A stretch of DNA of 64,000 bases. Origin: Toxonevra muliebris (lineage: Eukaryota; Arthropoda; Insecta; Diptera; Pallopteridae). Location of the stretch: NCBI GenBank assembly GCA_963691655.1, contig OY829326.1, forward strand, positions 72,595,235-72,659,234, given 5' to 3'. Made by a program: the position numbers and the translations under genes. Position 1 is the stretch's first letter. Every line of letters begins with the position of its first letter. Below the pieces are notes generated by a model. The model saw only the letters and a list, made by a program, of their open reading frames with translations. It made no database searches and was not told the DNA's origin. Below are positions 46,942-59,060 of the stretch, piece after piece.

Positions 46942-48507
46942 ACACATTCCAACAGCATTTTTGCGAAAGAATAGCAACCCCAATAATCCTGAAAGGGTAT
47001 GTTGTATATACCATTTTTTTAAAATAAACTTATAGTCCAGCACGTCTCTGTTTTTATTTAAAGATGGTCAAAGTTTTCTTATTTTGGTCGAAGAGAGCTG
47101 AATACTAAGCGCAAAAAGTGTTATAAATTGATGTCTGAGAAATATCTTATCGGCGAAATTGTATAGTAGAATTTTTCGAGGGTCATTTCTGTAGAACACT
47201 TTAACCCTTTAGTTCCTCTTTTTTGGGACAATTTAACCCCTTTTTTGATGAAAACCTAAAAATTCCTTTCAAAAGAGACATTTAAGTATTAAAATATTTC
47301 ACAAAAATATTTGCAAGAAAATTTCACTAGGGGTCACCAAAGACATAAAAGTCATATATATATATAACGCTTAACGGTTATTGAAAGCGGTCTACCCACA
47401 GAAATAAAATATACTATAATGTGAATTCAGCATTATGATTAATTAAGATAACTGTAACACTAATTTTGACTAACAAGGGCACGTTCCCAGGTGTCCGGCG
47501 CCGATTTTTCGGATTTTCATAAATGTTGTAGATGATGGAAATATAAGAGACACGTAGGTAGGTAGGTTCGGTTATGCAGTATTGCCGCAGTACTGACACA
47601 GAAGCAAAAACGTTCAGAACGCCATATTTGTCTGCTAAACACGCATTTAACAGCAAAGTACTCTTGTATCGATTACTTGACCAGCAGCCAGATATTACAT
47701 TTCTAACGTTTTTACTTCTGAATAATGCATAACCGAACATAAGCGTATTTTTAATCGGCGGAAAAATGCTTTTAAGTGTAGTTCCACCTCTCAAAGTAGG
47801 GGGTGTAAAAGCAGGGGTTCTAAAAGCAATGAATTTCAGAAAAAACCGACACAAAAATCTTCATCCTAATGTGAGAAACCTGAGGACATTCCCTTGTAAG
47901 TTATATTCTGGGTTTCCGTGGTTAGCCCCTTTCGTACACGGATATAGTGTGAGTAGTGACTTACAAAAACAAAATATTTGTGAAAATTAATAATTTACAA
48001 ATTTGCATAATAAACCCAAATTAGGCAAAAGTTAAAGATGGCAGAAGCTGTTTGCTAGAACTAGCTGTGCTAGCTCTGCGTCAATTACAAATTTTGTAGA
48101 AGTAAAAAGCTATTTCTTTTTATCAGCCGTCAACTGTTATATATATGACTTTTATGTCTTTGGTGACCCCTAGTAAAATTTTTTGCGAAATATTTTTGTG
48201 GAATATTTTAATCCTTAAATCAAAAACGGGATCAAATTGTCCCATAAAAAGAGAAACTAAAGGGTTAACATGTTCTACAGAAATTACCCTCTTAAAATTC
48301 TACCATAAAACTTCCCTAATAAAATTTTTCTCAGACATCAATTTATAAGACTTTTTGCACATAGTAAGCAGCTCCTTTCGACAAAAAATTGGAGACGTGC
48401 TGGATCATAAGTTTATTTTACAAAAATGGTCTATACAACATACCCTTTCAAGATTATAAGGTGGCTATTCTGTTGCAGCCAAAAAGTCTTAATTTGTTGG
48501 AATGTGT
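46942..48507. mobile_element. Foldback element with inverted arms of about 400 bp
   Basis: The left arm (46942 to about 47375) and right arm (about 48115 to 48507) are inverted copies running outward from about 740 bp of central sequence. Arm landmarks include ACATTCCAACA at both ends, GAAAGGGTATGTTGTATA, CCAGCACGTCTC, AAATTGATGTCTGAGAAA, TTAACCCTTTAGTT and ACTAGGGGTCACC followed by AAAGACATAAAAGTCATATA. The centre shares a long block with 58690-58980 in inverse orientation. A 146-codon frame on the minus strand (47414-47854) has no family motif. No clear target duplication was found. It lies in gene B intron 2. Confidence 0.8.
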
Positions 48508-49102
48508 TATTGCTTAATTGATTTCAAGTAAATAAAAATTTATTATGAATACTAAAAATAGTATCTTTTTTTTTATAAGTTTAATCCGACAGCAATACAA
48601 AAACGTATTTAAAAAAATAAAAACTTGTTAATATCAGGTTAATTAACCTGGAGGTATTTTTTAAGGCGTCAAAATAAATATATTGAAATATGCATGCATT
48701 TAAATTGTTTTTCTTGACTTTCTGCCAAATTTGTTTTTAAACAAATAACAATTGAATAAACATGTTTCTATAATCAAAACAAACAAAATATTTATATATA
48801 GGTACAATAAATATTTTGCTTTTAATATTTCTCATCATTATATTAAATGTTAAGCTATCATTTAAATTAGTCTTTAATTCTTTTGGAATTTTATTTACCA
48901 ATAGAAAAAGAATTTTAATTAAAGGTTCTTAAAGCAAAAATATACGTCAATTTACACGATAACCAAAAAGCAGAAAAACAAAAAACAAGTTTCAATTTGC
49001 ATTTGAACATGACAAGCAAAAAAAAATTTGTAATTAATTCAAAATTAATTTTAATTAATAAAATTTTAATTTATCAAAAAAAAAATTTTTGATTATTTAT
49101 AC

Positions 49103-49277
49103 CTGATTAGATGAAGAAGATCCTTCTCCTTTTCGGTTAGCATATATTCAGGTTTTGAAGCCATTTCACAGAGCATCTTTGGCAGGCAAGATTCTTTAAT
49201 AGCATCTGTTAATTGCGATTTAACCAAATTGCGTTTTTGTTTTAATGCGATGGCGGAAAAATCATTGATTTCGGTAT
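49103..49277 (-). CDS. Gene B exon 2: first Cys pair
   Basis: Both splice sites fit: the acceptor TTTTCAG at 49278-49284 and the donor AG|GTATAA at 49097-49102. The exon begins with two bases that complete Asp37 and ends with two that begin Arg95. Residues 37-95 contain TEINDFSAIALKQKRNLV, SQLTDAIKESCLPKMLCEMA, and an acidic/basic helix-like stretch TEKEKDLLHLIR. CLPKMLC (Cys67, Cys73) matches CVPKVLC of gene A. The 3' intron is phase 2 and falls 21 residues after the second cysteine, against 23 in gene A. The exon is isolated between long transposon-filled introns, so annotation programs may miss it or split the gene. Confidence 0.85.
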
Positions 49278-50001
49278 CTGAAAATAGAATAACAAGAATA
49301 TTCAATAAAAATTATAAATATGAAGTAAATATTTAGGGTATTCACAAGTTGTCTCATTTGGCGTCGCAATTTTCATAAATTTTCTCATTTTCCACACTAA
49401 ATTACACGGCATTGTAACTATACGACTGCTTGTGAATACCCAAATTGCATAAATATTATACCGAAGATTAAAAAACGCTTCAAATTGCCTTGACAATTTC
49501 AAAGTTAGATGGTAAACATTCATTCAATTTGTAAGCTTGCGTATGTAAATACAAAAAAATTTACAAATGCTTGTAAATTTACTTCCGTTTATGATTAAAA
49601 ATAAATGATCGGCTTAAAAATTCATGATTCTAGGGCCCACTAGGCCCGATTTGAGGGGAGTTTACTTAGTGCGGGGAAACAAGGGATAATCTGTTTTTTT
49701 TGCGGGGAATTTAAAACCATTCACTCTTGTTTTGTCTTCGGTTGCTTGTTGGGCTCGTTTCTCTCGTGAGGAACCATACGTAGTCTCCTAACATTGATTC
49801 ATCCCAAAACCTTCTCAATGGTCTTAATTTAGGAGTAAAAGCTTCCACCTTCCTTGATTTTTGCTGTAGAAAGCTTCTAAAAAAAGGTTATCAAATAGGA
49901 GAATACTTGGCTTTCCTTGTTTAACTCATTTTCAACCAGTGGTCAAAAAATCAACCAGTGACTTTCGAATTTTCTGTAGGTTAGCGAGAAATGGATATAA
50001 C

Positions 50002-50139
50002 TTAACCCAGTAATGCCTATCGGTGTCATATGGCACCTTGTCGCTGAGCCGCTTCGGAACCAGGTTCAAAAACATTTTTTTCTCCAACCTGCTTTCATGA
50101 TCTATCTACTTTGGTTCCCGCTCCTTAATGGTTCCTTAA
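50002..50139 (-). mobile_element. 136-bp-type TTAA MITE, copy 2
   Basis: The inverted copy of 13739-13874. TTAA and CCAGTAATGCC-type sequence stand at the left; GTTCCCGCTCCTTAATGG and TTAA at the right. The central palindrome has one change (GTGTCATATGGCAC). Blocks GCTGAGCCG, AACCAGGTTCAAAAAC and GATCTATCTACTTTGGTTCC are shared. Confidence 0.75.
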
Positions 50140-50701
50140 ACCAGAAAATATGAGATTTTACACCTTTCTAAACTTAAACTTTTGGGTCAGTTCATATTTT
50201 TACACATTTTTTTTTACAGTTTTTTTTTTGGAGAATATTTCAAAAGCTCGAAAATATTATTTCTTTGAATTTCAACTTATTTTAGAATTATAATTTACAG
50301 CAAAAATAATAAACGAATTCCGTGGTTTATTTTCTAGGACCAGGTAAGCGCAAAAAGCACTGATATTCCGAAAGTGGTCCAAAAATCGACCACGCCTTCC
50401 TGGCCAAACCTGAAGACATACAAAAAATTTTAAAAATAAACACTTTTTCAATGATTTTCTCTCAGCGATTTAGTAATGGTTTAAAATGAGTTAAGGCCTT
50501 CAAAAAATTTTGAATGATGTCTAATTTAATGTGCGAGGCGGGAAAAATTATATTTTCTTTCTTGACAAGAGGGCACGTATTTAATGTTGCTTTGCTCACT
50601 GTGACGTTCTTTGGCCATCTTTTGGTTACGTTTTGTTACGAACGGGGGTGGAGGGGTCAAAATTTGTCAAAAATTGCGTTAAGTAATATGTGAACGGCCC
50701 C

Positions 50702-51838
50702 TTAACCCTTTCGTTGTTTTTGGCTAATATATTGTACAAAAAAATGTTCATGTTTCACTACTTTTCATTTCAAACCTATCGGAAATTTTAAAAATAAAAA
50801 ATTATTTTTTAAAGCAAGTATATTTTTCCTCCTTATAATTTAAGTTTGAGCAAAGACGGGTATACCGTTTTTTTTATTTGATTTTGAAAAACAGTCTAAA
50901 TTACATTTGTGTTGATAAAAAAATTGTTTTGCTGCTTAAAAAAATTGTACATTATAGTGTACAAATTCACGCACGTCAAATGTACAATAAATAATTTGGT
51001 TACTATTGTGTACAAAAGACATGAAAGGTTGATGATTTTTGAATCATTTTCTGCGGGTGCTAAAAAAATTGGCATAGTGTTGATTTGTTTTTTGTTCAAC
51101 AAACGAAAAAATAACAAGGTTCTGAAAGTGGATGCTGATAGAACTCGAGAAAAAAAATTATACGGGTCTCGGCATTTTAAAAGTATGCGTCTAATTTTTT
51201 TTTAGGTAGGTCCAAAGTTTGTACATTTCTAACAGATTAAGAATGATAAACCATAAGATAACTTGTTAGTTTTGCATCAGAGCTGGTTTGTATGTTCAGC
51301 AATTTATAGTAGAATTTTCCGTAGAAAAGCTCTCACAATTATGGGTCTATTTTGCCTTTCTCGAAAAAGTTTCTTTTTTGACCCATTACGAGGGTTGATA
51401 GAGGGTAATATGTTCAAGAAATATGTTGCCTATGAAATTATATTATAGGTCACTGAACAACAAAAATCTGTATACTTGACTTTAGTAAAAATAAACCCAA
51501 ATTTCAAAAATGTTTCAAATTTTCTCTTTTTATTCTTAATGAACCAGTGTGTTTATAAAAGTATTTTCTAAACTAAAAGTTTATTTTGCATTGCAAAATA
51601 AATCTTAGTTGTTTTTTCCACAAAAAAATTTAAAAATTAAAATTTTTTCTCGAATGTTTACTCCTTTCATGCATTTTGGTCATTATAATGTACAAAATTC
51701 CAAAAGCTCTACAGCCTTTCCCAAAAACTTACTTCATAATTTTTTTAGTTTTTAATCTAAACAAAGTCCGAATCTACGAATATAAAAAAACAAACATTTT
51801 TTTACCCCCCAATAAAAAAGTTGAAAAGAAAGGGTTAA
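50702..51838. mobile_element. piggyBac-like TTAA element Z
   Basis: TTAA at 50702-50705 and 51835-51838, with ends CCCTTTCGTT and, reverse-complemented, CCCTTTCTTTTC. Near the left end is the palindrome TTGTACATTATAGTGTACAA (about 50944-50965), and the related CATTATAATGTACAAA occurs near 51681. Its middle part (about 51060-51490) matches 56790-57130. No transposase frame is readable. Its right-hand TTAA is shared with the next repeat (51835-52122). Confidence 0.65.
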
Positions 51839-52122
51839 CCGTTTAATGCCCTTAGGTTTTTCTCAAAATGTGGTAGAGTTTCTGTATTATTATAATGCAA
51901 ATATAAAAATAAAATAAAAAAATATGTCCATTATCCCTAATCCTTACAGCTATCCTTAAGTTTTTTTAATGGGGCGTAATCTCTGCAATAACCTTTGAAA
52001 CCACGAAGTACAGTAAAGGAAATTTACGGTGTTGACGTTGCATATCCACGCATCAGTATTTTAACGAAACTATTTTACAAATTTTGAGGTTTGTATATGC
52101 CCAATAGAAGCGTAAGTGTTAA
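51835..52122. mobile_element. TTAA-bounded copy of repeat R-B
   Basis: TTAA at 51835-51838 and 52119-52122 delimit 280 bp matching 45233-45480. The left end after TTAA is CCGTTTAATGCCC and the right end, reverse-complemented, is CACTTACGCTTCTATTGGGC, only weakly inverted. No coding capacity. Confidence 0.5.
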
Positions 52123-52749
52123 ATTAGGTTCTGTTTAAATCTGACTTTCTTTTAAAGCCCAAAGGAGGAAACATTATGTTCAATAAATTTTTAACTGTTC
52201 CAAAAAAATCTGGAAATTTAATGCTAGGTGCGGTCTGATTTATTCAAATGGCCATTGAATCTTTAATTCTACCCTCTGTAATATGAAGAAGCCAGAAAGT
52301 ATCACATATTAAAATTCGAGAGCTGTTCTATCAGTAGATGGATAATTTTTTAAAAGATTTTACAGACTTGTCAATATGTTTTTGAGCTTTGAATCTTATT
52401 GTCTTAGAAACTACAGAAGACAGATAACAGAGCTTCATTTTTGAATGTTACGAATTATTTTTCTTGTTGCAAATATAAAAAATCATAGAAATCAAAGCTG
52501 TGCCTCAAGCAATGATTTCAATGTTTTTATTTATTTAAAAAAATTTTTAATTAAATTTGTATGTAATTTAAAAACTTTGTTATTCGATGTTCTATTTGCG
52601 TATGTAGTTACTTATATGTATGTATGTCTAAGATGATATGCATTATATTTTTTTTCACAACTGTCTTATTGTCGTTAAAATCATGAAGAGCTTTTTTGTT
52701 TAATTAAATAATTATACTACTTACAAATACTGTATATTTTTTATCATTC

Positions 52750-53083
52750 AATAACGGACTTCACTCAGTAAAGACTTCACCTTCAAATGATTGCAAGACT
52801 TCAAACCAATTTGAAGTCATGACTGTGACTTCAAACCAATTTGAAGTCATGACTGCGACTTCAAGTATAATGTGAAGTCATGTGAGTGATTGTGACTTAT
52901 TTGCATTGAAGTCTCAAATTGATTGCTATAATCAATGAGCAGTCATTGACTTCAAAAAGACTGGTGACTTAATTTTTTAAAGTCAGAAGTCTCAAATGAA
53001 ATCAAAGACTGTAATCAGAAAACATAATTCATTTCCAGTGACTTCAATGCAGTTCGAAATGACTGCAATCTTTTACAGCTCTG
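52750..53083 (-). mobile_element. Truncated copy of the TGACTTCAA-rich element
   Basis: Matches 57392-57750 in inverse orientation and ends CTGCAATCTTTTACAGCTCTG at its right side, the same end as the longer copy. The left side holds TTGAAGTCATGACTG repeats and breaks off near 52750. Confidence 0.65.
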
Positions 53084-54734
53084 ACAGATAAAAATAATGC
53101 TGCAATGTTCGTCAGGACCAAAAATTTTGTTTGAAAATAATCATAGTTTATGAAAATTAGTTCATCCATTAAGAAGTTATAAATAGTTAAATGATTATGA
53201 AATGAAGAGTTTTTTTGAATTTCGAGCCAAAAATTCGGCGAAATTCATACCGAATTGGGTTTAGGGAATTCCCTAAAAATGACATTTCAAAGAACTTTTA
53301 TTCATATTAGATTGTATTTTAATAAAATGATTCAACTCTACATAATTTGTGAATCATTTTTTTACCTTTTTTTTTTAATTTATTATCTGACTTCATATAC
53401 TTATATATTTCACAATGATCTGCATTTGATTTTAGAGATTTTTATTTCCTACCTACACCCACGAAATTACCTCAAAAATAAACATATAACTAAAATTTTT
53501 GCAATATTTGAGTATTGAATGAGTATTAAATTATTTCCAGTTTATTCATTCAAAACTTATATTTCATTAGTCTTATTTAGATAAGTTTATATCTAATAAA
53601 TTTTATTCCGAAAAATGTTTTTTTAGTTTCTCGATTTTTTGTTTTGTTTTAATAATAAATTTATGTTAAAATATGCAGTTCTTTTTTTCGATTTCGAAAG
53701 CAAAAAAAAAAAAAATATTTTCCTATTCACTTTTATTAAAAAAAAAAAGCTTAAGAAACAAAAGACAAAACTAGCAACGAAAACTTAGTCAAGGTCGTTT
53801 TATTTTCTATAGTATTGACGTAAAAGCAAATAAAAAAGCAAAAATTATAATTAGGTATATTAAAAACAAAACAAAAAGTTTTGTTATGTTTTTGTGGTAG
53901 CAAACAAAAACATATTCATTAGAACTTCAGATTAGAACATTTTAAATTTTGTTTTGCTAATTTAGTTGTTGTTCATAGTTGGATGTAGATTTAAATTTAG
54001 TTTGTGAATCTAAATAAAGAATTAAACTTTGGACTGGTTTCTTTTTGCGACTGAATTGAAAATTGACGCTTGAGATCGGAAAATTTTTGGTAACTAGAAA
54101 ATTAAATGGTGGAATTGAATTAGTGTATGGAATGTTTTCGGATTCAGTTCGCAGATAGAGATAAACAAAATATAGTTTTCTAATCAACTTTATATAAATT
54201 TATTTTGGTTCTAAATGAAACTTTGATTCTTTCTGAATTACTTTATTATTCTAAAATGCTCTGGACCAATTGTATAATTATGCTCGCATAGTTTAGGTTA
54301 GTCCAAAAAAAGATTCTTTGATTATAAAGGATAAAAATTAAAAATTCAATTGGTTGTTATTATGTTTTGTTATTTTAGTACCTACATATCTATTAATGAC
54401 ATTTGTTCAGCTACATTAAGTTTTATTTTCATATATTTAGTAGGTATATAAAAAAAAATAAACATGTTTTTTTTCGCATCTCAATTTCATACGAGGTTGA
54501 GCTCGTTCAATGAACTTTAAAGTTTTCTCCGATAGAAGTTTATTATCAATTATCTCCATACATTTTAAAGATATTTTTGAAAAATACTTAACATAAATTA
54601 CTCATTCATTTTTTTCACAAATTAGCATCATTAAGAGAAATCTCTGAAGCTCTTCTATTATCATTTTTATTTACACTTTATAGAGAAACAAACCTCCACC
54701 CATACTAGTTTCGCTTCATTTCATAGAAATATTA

Positions 54735-55783
54735 GGGTGGAGTGAAACTACTTTTTTTTCTCAGGATCATCCTGGAATTTTCATGATTTGGTTAACTTTT
54801 AAGATTTTCGAGTTCAAGTAACTACGTGGGGGAAATTTGTTTGTTTTGATCGAATCAGATAAAACTTGGATGCTGATAAGGTTGTACAACGTAAACCACC
54901 TTTCAAAGTATAAGAAGGTTAAAGCCCGTTTTTTTAAGTTAAAAGCTTGTGTGGGTGTGAAACCTAGAATTTAATTTTGTTGAGATCGAATGTGTGGATG
55001 CTAATGATATTTTTCAAAGTTAAAACCTTTTCGGTACCGTAAAGAATCCAGAGGAGATAGCGCAAAACCAAATCCGGATTTGTATTCTCTGACCTTCATT
55101 TTTTGTTACAATTTTTTATCAAAACTAACATTTTTCGCGTCTGAAAGCCTGAACATTAATGGGTCACCGATGACACTGTAAGTTACTTAGTACTAATTCT
55201 TCACTTAATCATTTCTTGGCCGTAAGGAAACTAGAAACGACAGAGATGAACCGAGTTCAAATTCGCATTGTTTGACCCATATTTCAGTGTAAAAAAGTTC
55301 TTAAAAGTTTCCATTTGAAGATCTTAGGGGCAACGGTGACACATTGTTTTCTAAAAAAATAAACAAAATTTTAAAAATATGGGAAACCATATTTGAGCAG
55401 TAGTTTCTATTTACAACATTTTAAAAATTTGATGTATGTATGTTATTTGGAAAAAATTTTGTGCGATTAAAAATAAATTTAAGAACAAATTTTTTTTTTT
55501 ACTTCAAGTCACTTTGGTGCCATCAATTAGGTAACAATTCCAAATTTTTTTTTTTAATAATAACTAAATTGCATTGAATTATCTTTTCACTGAATATAAA
55601 TTTGTTAAAATCGGTGGAATTGTTTTTAAATTAACTGATAACAAGTATTTTGGGTCAGCGGTCATCAATGATCCCGAAGGGGTTAAAAACTTGACCTAAT
55701 CAAAAATAAAATTTAACTACTTGCTACTAATATCAGATGCAAACTTTACCGAGTGGTCCTCTCCAAGTGGTTTCACTCCACCC
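54735..55783. mobile_element. TA-flanked element (GGGTGGAGTGAAAC ends) with R-A core
   Basis: The left end is GGGTGGAGTGAAACTACTT and the right end, reverse-complemented, is GGGTGGAGTGAAACCACTT, 19 bp with one mismatch, with TA immediately outside both (54733-54734 and 55784-55785). A TA duplication is the mark of Tc1/mariner-type insertion. The interior (about 55040-55690) is the R-A core also found at 1480-2140 and 62740-63160, with two internal copies of a phrase containing a GTAAxGAA word and an ACCGAGTTC or ACCAAATCC word. No transposase. Confidence 0.75.
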
Positions 55784-56759
55784 TAATGAACATATAAATA
55801 ATAAATAAATATTTATTTATTTGTTAGCTTTATTTAAACAGTTTTCACAGCTGTTGTCGTGAGTCATATATGTATCTTCTCTTCCCATACTTCTATCAAG
55901 AAATACTAGCTTCTTTTGTTAAGAACAAATATTAAATTTATATTTACTGTAAGTCAAAACAACTTGGAATATGTACCCGGAAAAAATTTCAATAGAAATC
56001 AGAATGTTAAAAAAACAAAAACGTCCATTTAAAAGGTTTTTTGACAAATATGTGCGAATTTAAATAATGCAAATAAATGAAATGTTTTGTTGTTGATGAG
56101 AGCCTAGTATAATCTTTCAGTACATATCGTTCGTTTACTGTAAGACTGTCACAAATCAAAAAAACAAATATTCAAGAAAATCTCGTTTAAAGATTTTAAT
56201 GAACTACTCGGTAGAACACAATAACATTGCATTCATTTATCACGAGGAGAGTTCTTAAGATAGCATTATGATTTATTTTACACAATATAAAGGGTTAAAT
56301 AAGAGTTAGTTCTGCATACTTAACTCGAATCTTATCTTTTTTGGATTATGACAGTGTTGCAGCAAACGAGCGATATGCACTCTAAAGTTCACTTTATTAC
56401 GGTGATAATTATATGAGACATTCTAAAATTACAAATAAAATCAATTTATCATACACCTGTAAAAATGTAGCTCTAATATGAAAATATTAATGTCTGTTGA
56501 AAGGTGGTATGGTTTTTAGTTTTAATTTAAAGTGAAACTTACTTTAATTTAAAGTTAAAAGTATTAATTTCATAATTGAGTAGTAGAAAATTCAATTTTC
56601 TCCCATATTGAATTAAATATTTTCATATTTTCTACAAACACGAAAATAGTTGAATCAAATAAAAGTATATCAATTTTAAAAAGATTTTATCCCTTGAGCG
56701 TATGTGGAATGATTCTTAAGGAATGCCTATAAAATTTTGCCGAAGTTTTTAAAAATCCG

Positions 56760-57180
56760 GTCAAAATCGTATGGGACCTTTAATACAAATCTCTAAATTT
56801 TGATAGTCTTGCGACACAAAAACACACAAAAAAAACAGTGTTTTGAAAGTACAGCCCAAAAAAATAAATTATTCATGTCCCGGAATTTTAAAAGTTTTCT
56901 CTTGATTTTTATTTTACGTAGGTTTAAAGATTGCTCATTTATGAAACCTAAATTATCTTGGTTAAATTTGCATCAGAGATAGTGGTGTGAACCCTTTACT
57001 TCCTTTACATACCGGTATTTTGTGCCTTTTTCACAATAATTTGTACTTTAACATTTAAGAATGATCCGAAGAGAGTTGGCGTAGAGGTAAATGAACTACA
57101 GAAATCTGTAAGCCTAGTTTTAGTTCAAAAAAAAAAAATATTCGCCTTTTAACTCTATTGATAAGTTAACATTAGATGAT
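56760..57180. repeat. Copy of the element Z interior
   Basis: Matches 51080-51490 with indels. Shared words are TTTTGAAAGT, TTTTAAAAGT, ACGTAGGTTTAAAG/AGGTAGGTCCAAAG, TTTGCATCAGAG and ACAAAAATCTGTA-like. The ends are not defined. Confidence 0.5.
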
Positions 57181-57391
57181 TCTTTAGAGAAAACAAAAAA
57201 ACTTTCATTAGGGAATGAGATAAAGGGTAAATGTACCAGATAAATGCTAAACTGAACATTTTTCAGACGTAGAACCAATCAAGATATCATAGGTTTAAAT
57301 ATAAATCAGATGAAAACTTCTAAAACGTGCCCCCGGACGTTTATTTTAATAGTAGAGCTATTTCAATATTCCATCATTTGTGGCTAATTAC

Positions 57392-58029
57392 CAGAGCTGT
57401 AACAGATTGCAGTCACTGGAAATGAATTACGTTTTCTGATTACAGTCTTTGATTTCATTTGAGACTTATGACTTTAAAAAATTAAGCCACCAGTCTTTTT
57501 GAAGTCAATGACTGCTCATTGTTTATAACAATAAATTTGAGACTTCAAGGCAAATAAGTCACAATCACTCACATGACTTCACATTATACTTGATGTCACA
57601 ATCATGACTTCAAATTGGCTATCTGGCTAATATTTAAGTGTGAACATGAAAATGTGTAAAATTCTGAAAAAATAACTTAAATGACTTCCAAGTTGTTTCC
57701 ATGAATTCAATTTATTTTAGTGAAGTTAATTGACTTCATTAAAATAAATTGAGGTCAATTGACTTCAAATGACTGCAATTGACTTCAAATTACTTTCATT
57801 GACTTTAAATGACTTCAAAATTAATGACTTCAAGTCAATTAATATTTTGTAGAGATCAGAACTGCAAATAAGAAACTGATCATGACTGATCAATGACTTT
57901 AAAAAAATTACTTCAAAAATGAAGGATCAGTCTTTGACTTCAATATGACTTGTGACTTCACAGTGACTGGCATATTGCATTTTGTTTTAGAAGTCATTTG
58001 ACTTCAAACTGCAATCTTTTACAGCTCTG
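57392..58029. mobile_element. TIR element packed with TGACTTCAA repeats
   Basis: The left end is CAGAGCTGTAACAGATTGCA and the right end, reverse-complemented, is CAGAGCTGTAAAAGATTGCA, 20 bp with one mismatch. In between, the word TGACTTCAA or its complement TTGAAGTCA, or one-base variants, recurs roughly every 15-30 bases, especially at 57590-57990. There is no coding capacity and no exact target duplication. CAG ends with dense subterminal repeats are seen in hAT elements, so hAT is the best guess. The truncated inverse copy is at 52750-53083. Confidence 0.7.
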
Positions 58030-59060
58030 CATTTCAGCATTTTTGCAACAGAATAGCCACCCTTTAATTCAGTTTTTCTCCATATCCTCTAGTTCACCCA
58101 CAATATGGACCTGAAGTCGGAAAAATGGGGTCTTCAGGGTCTATTAAGAAATTTCTTTATTTCAACAGATACGAATTTGATGTCTAAAGCAAAGTGGTTA
58201 AGCACAAAAAGTTAAACAATTTTTGGGTATTCACTTTTCCTCCATCTCTTACCTGTTCTCTTGAAAATGGTGTTTTAAGGCCTCTGTTTCGATAAATGGC
58301 CGTTAAAACGAAAACCGTTGAGAAAACTATTATACTGTCTTTAAAGAAAATGTTTATTGCTAAAAATTATAGGGGACCCTAAAACATCGGAATAACCAAC
58401 GAGGTTCACTTTTTTCAGAATAGTGCAGAAACCGAAAGCGAATTTCGCGTCAGAAAATTCGCGAAACAATTCCAAATGTGTCTCCAAAACCAAAAAATCA
58501 CTGTAAATTTTTTCAGATTTTTCCTATGATTATTTAAGCTGAAAAGCGTGAAAAACAAAGTTTACAAAATCCGCCATTACTCATTAAAAATTGCAGATAA
58601 AGGTCTGAAAATTTAGCCAAATCATTCTTAAATCAAGTGCTTCAAAAGGGTCTATGCGAAACTTGATTCGGTTTGGGGGCATTTCTGACATGGAAACCCG
58701 GCTATGCCCTTTGTAATTCAAATTTTCCTAAAAAAAACCAAAACAATCCTTTGGTTTTGCAAACAGCTTCTGCCATCTTTAATTTTTACCTTATTTGTAA
58801 ATTCTTCATTTTCACAAATATTTTATTTTTGTAAGTCACTACTGACATTATATACGAGGTTGGCTAACGAGAACATAACTTACAAGGGAACGTCCCCAGG
58901 TTTCCCACATTAGGATGAAGATTTTTGTGTCGGTCTTTTCTTTAAAACTAACCGTTAACCTTAAATATACGGCTTTTACATTTTTGATGACCCCTTGTGA
59001 AATTTTCTTGCAAATATTTTTGTAAAGTAAATTACAGGGATTCATGTTAACCGCCCTAGT
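58030..59060. mobile_element. Partial foldback-element copy
   Basis: The start (CAGCATTTTTGCAACAGAATAGCCACC) matches the outer arm end at 46952-46978 and 48455-48475. The block 58690-58980 matches the central part of the 46942-48507 element (47830-48070) in inverse orientation, and 58985-59060 matches an arm (GATGACCCCTTGTGAAATTT). In between is the segment 58150-58350 shared with 10270-10490. It is rearranged and truncated; the 57392 element lies at its left edge and may have inserted into it. Confidence 0.55.

Larger units (their letters stand above)
42592..49102 (-). other. Gene B intron 2 (6.5 kb)
   Basis: Bounded by GT at 49101-49102 and AG at 42592-42593 on the minus strand. It contains a LINE relic (44316-44990), a dispersed repeat (45233-45715), a palindromic repeat (45808-45955) and a foldback element (46942-48507). 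The remaining parts (42600-44300 and 48510-49100) are AT-rich with nothing recognisable. Confidence 0.7.

Noticed and set aside
47414..47854. 146-codon frame in the centre of the foldback element
   Set aside because: No family motif is visible and the matching segment at 58690-58980 does not keep the frame, so a transposase is not supported.
57392..58029. CRISPR-like array of short repeats
   Set aside because: The TGACTTCAA words are on both strands, irregularly spaced and inside inverted ends; this is eukaryotic transposon sequence.
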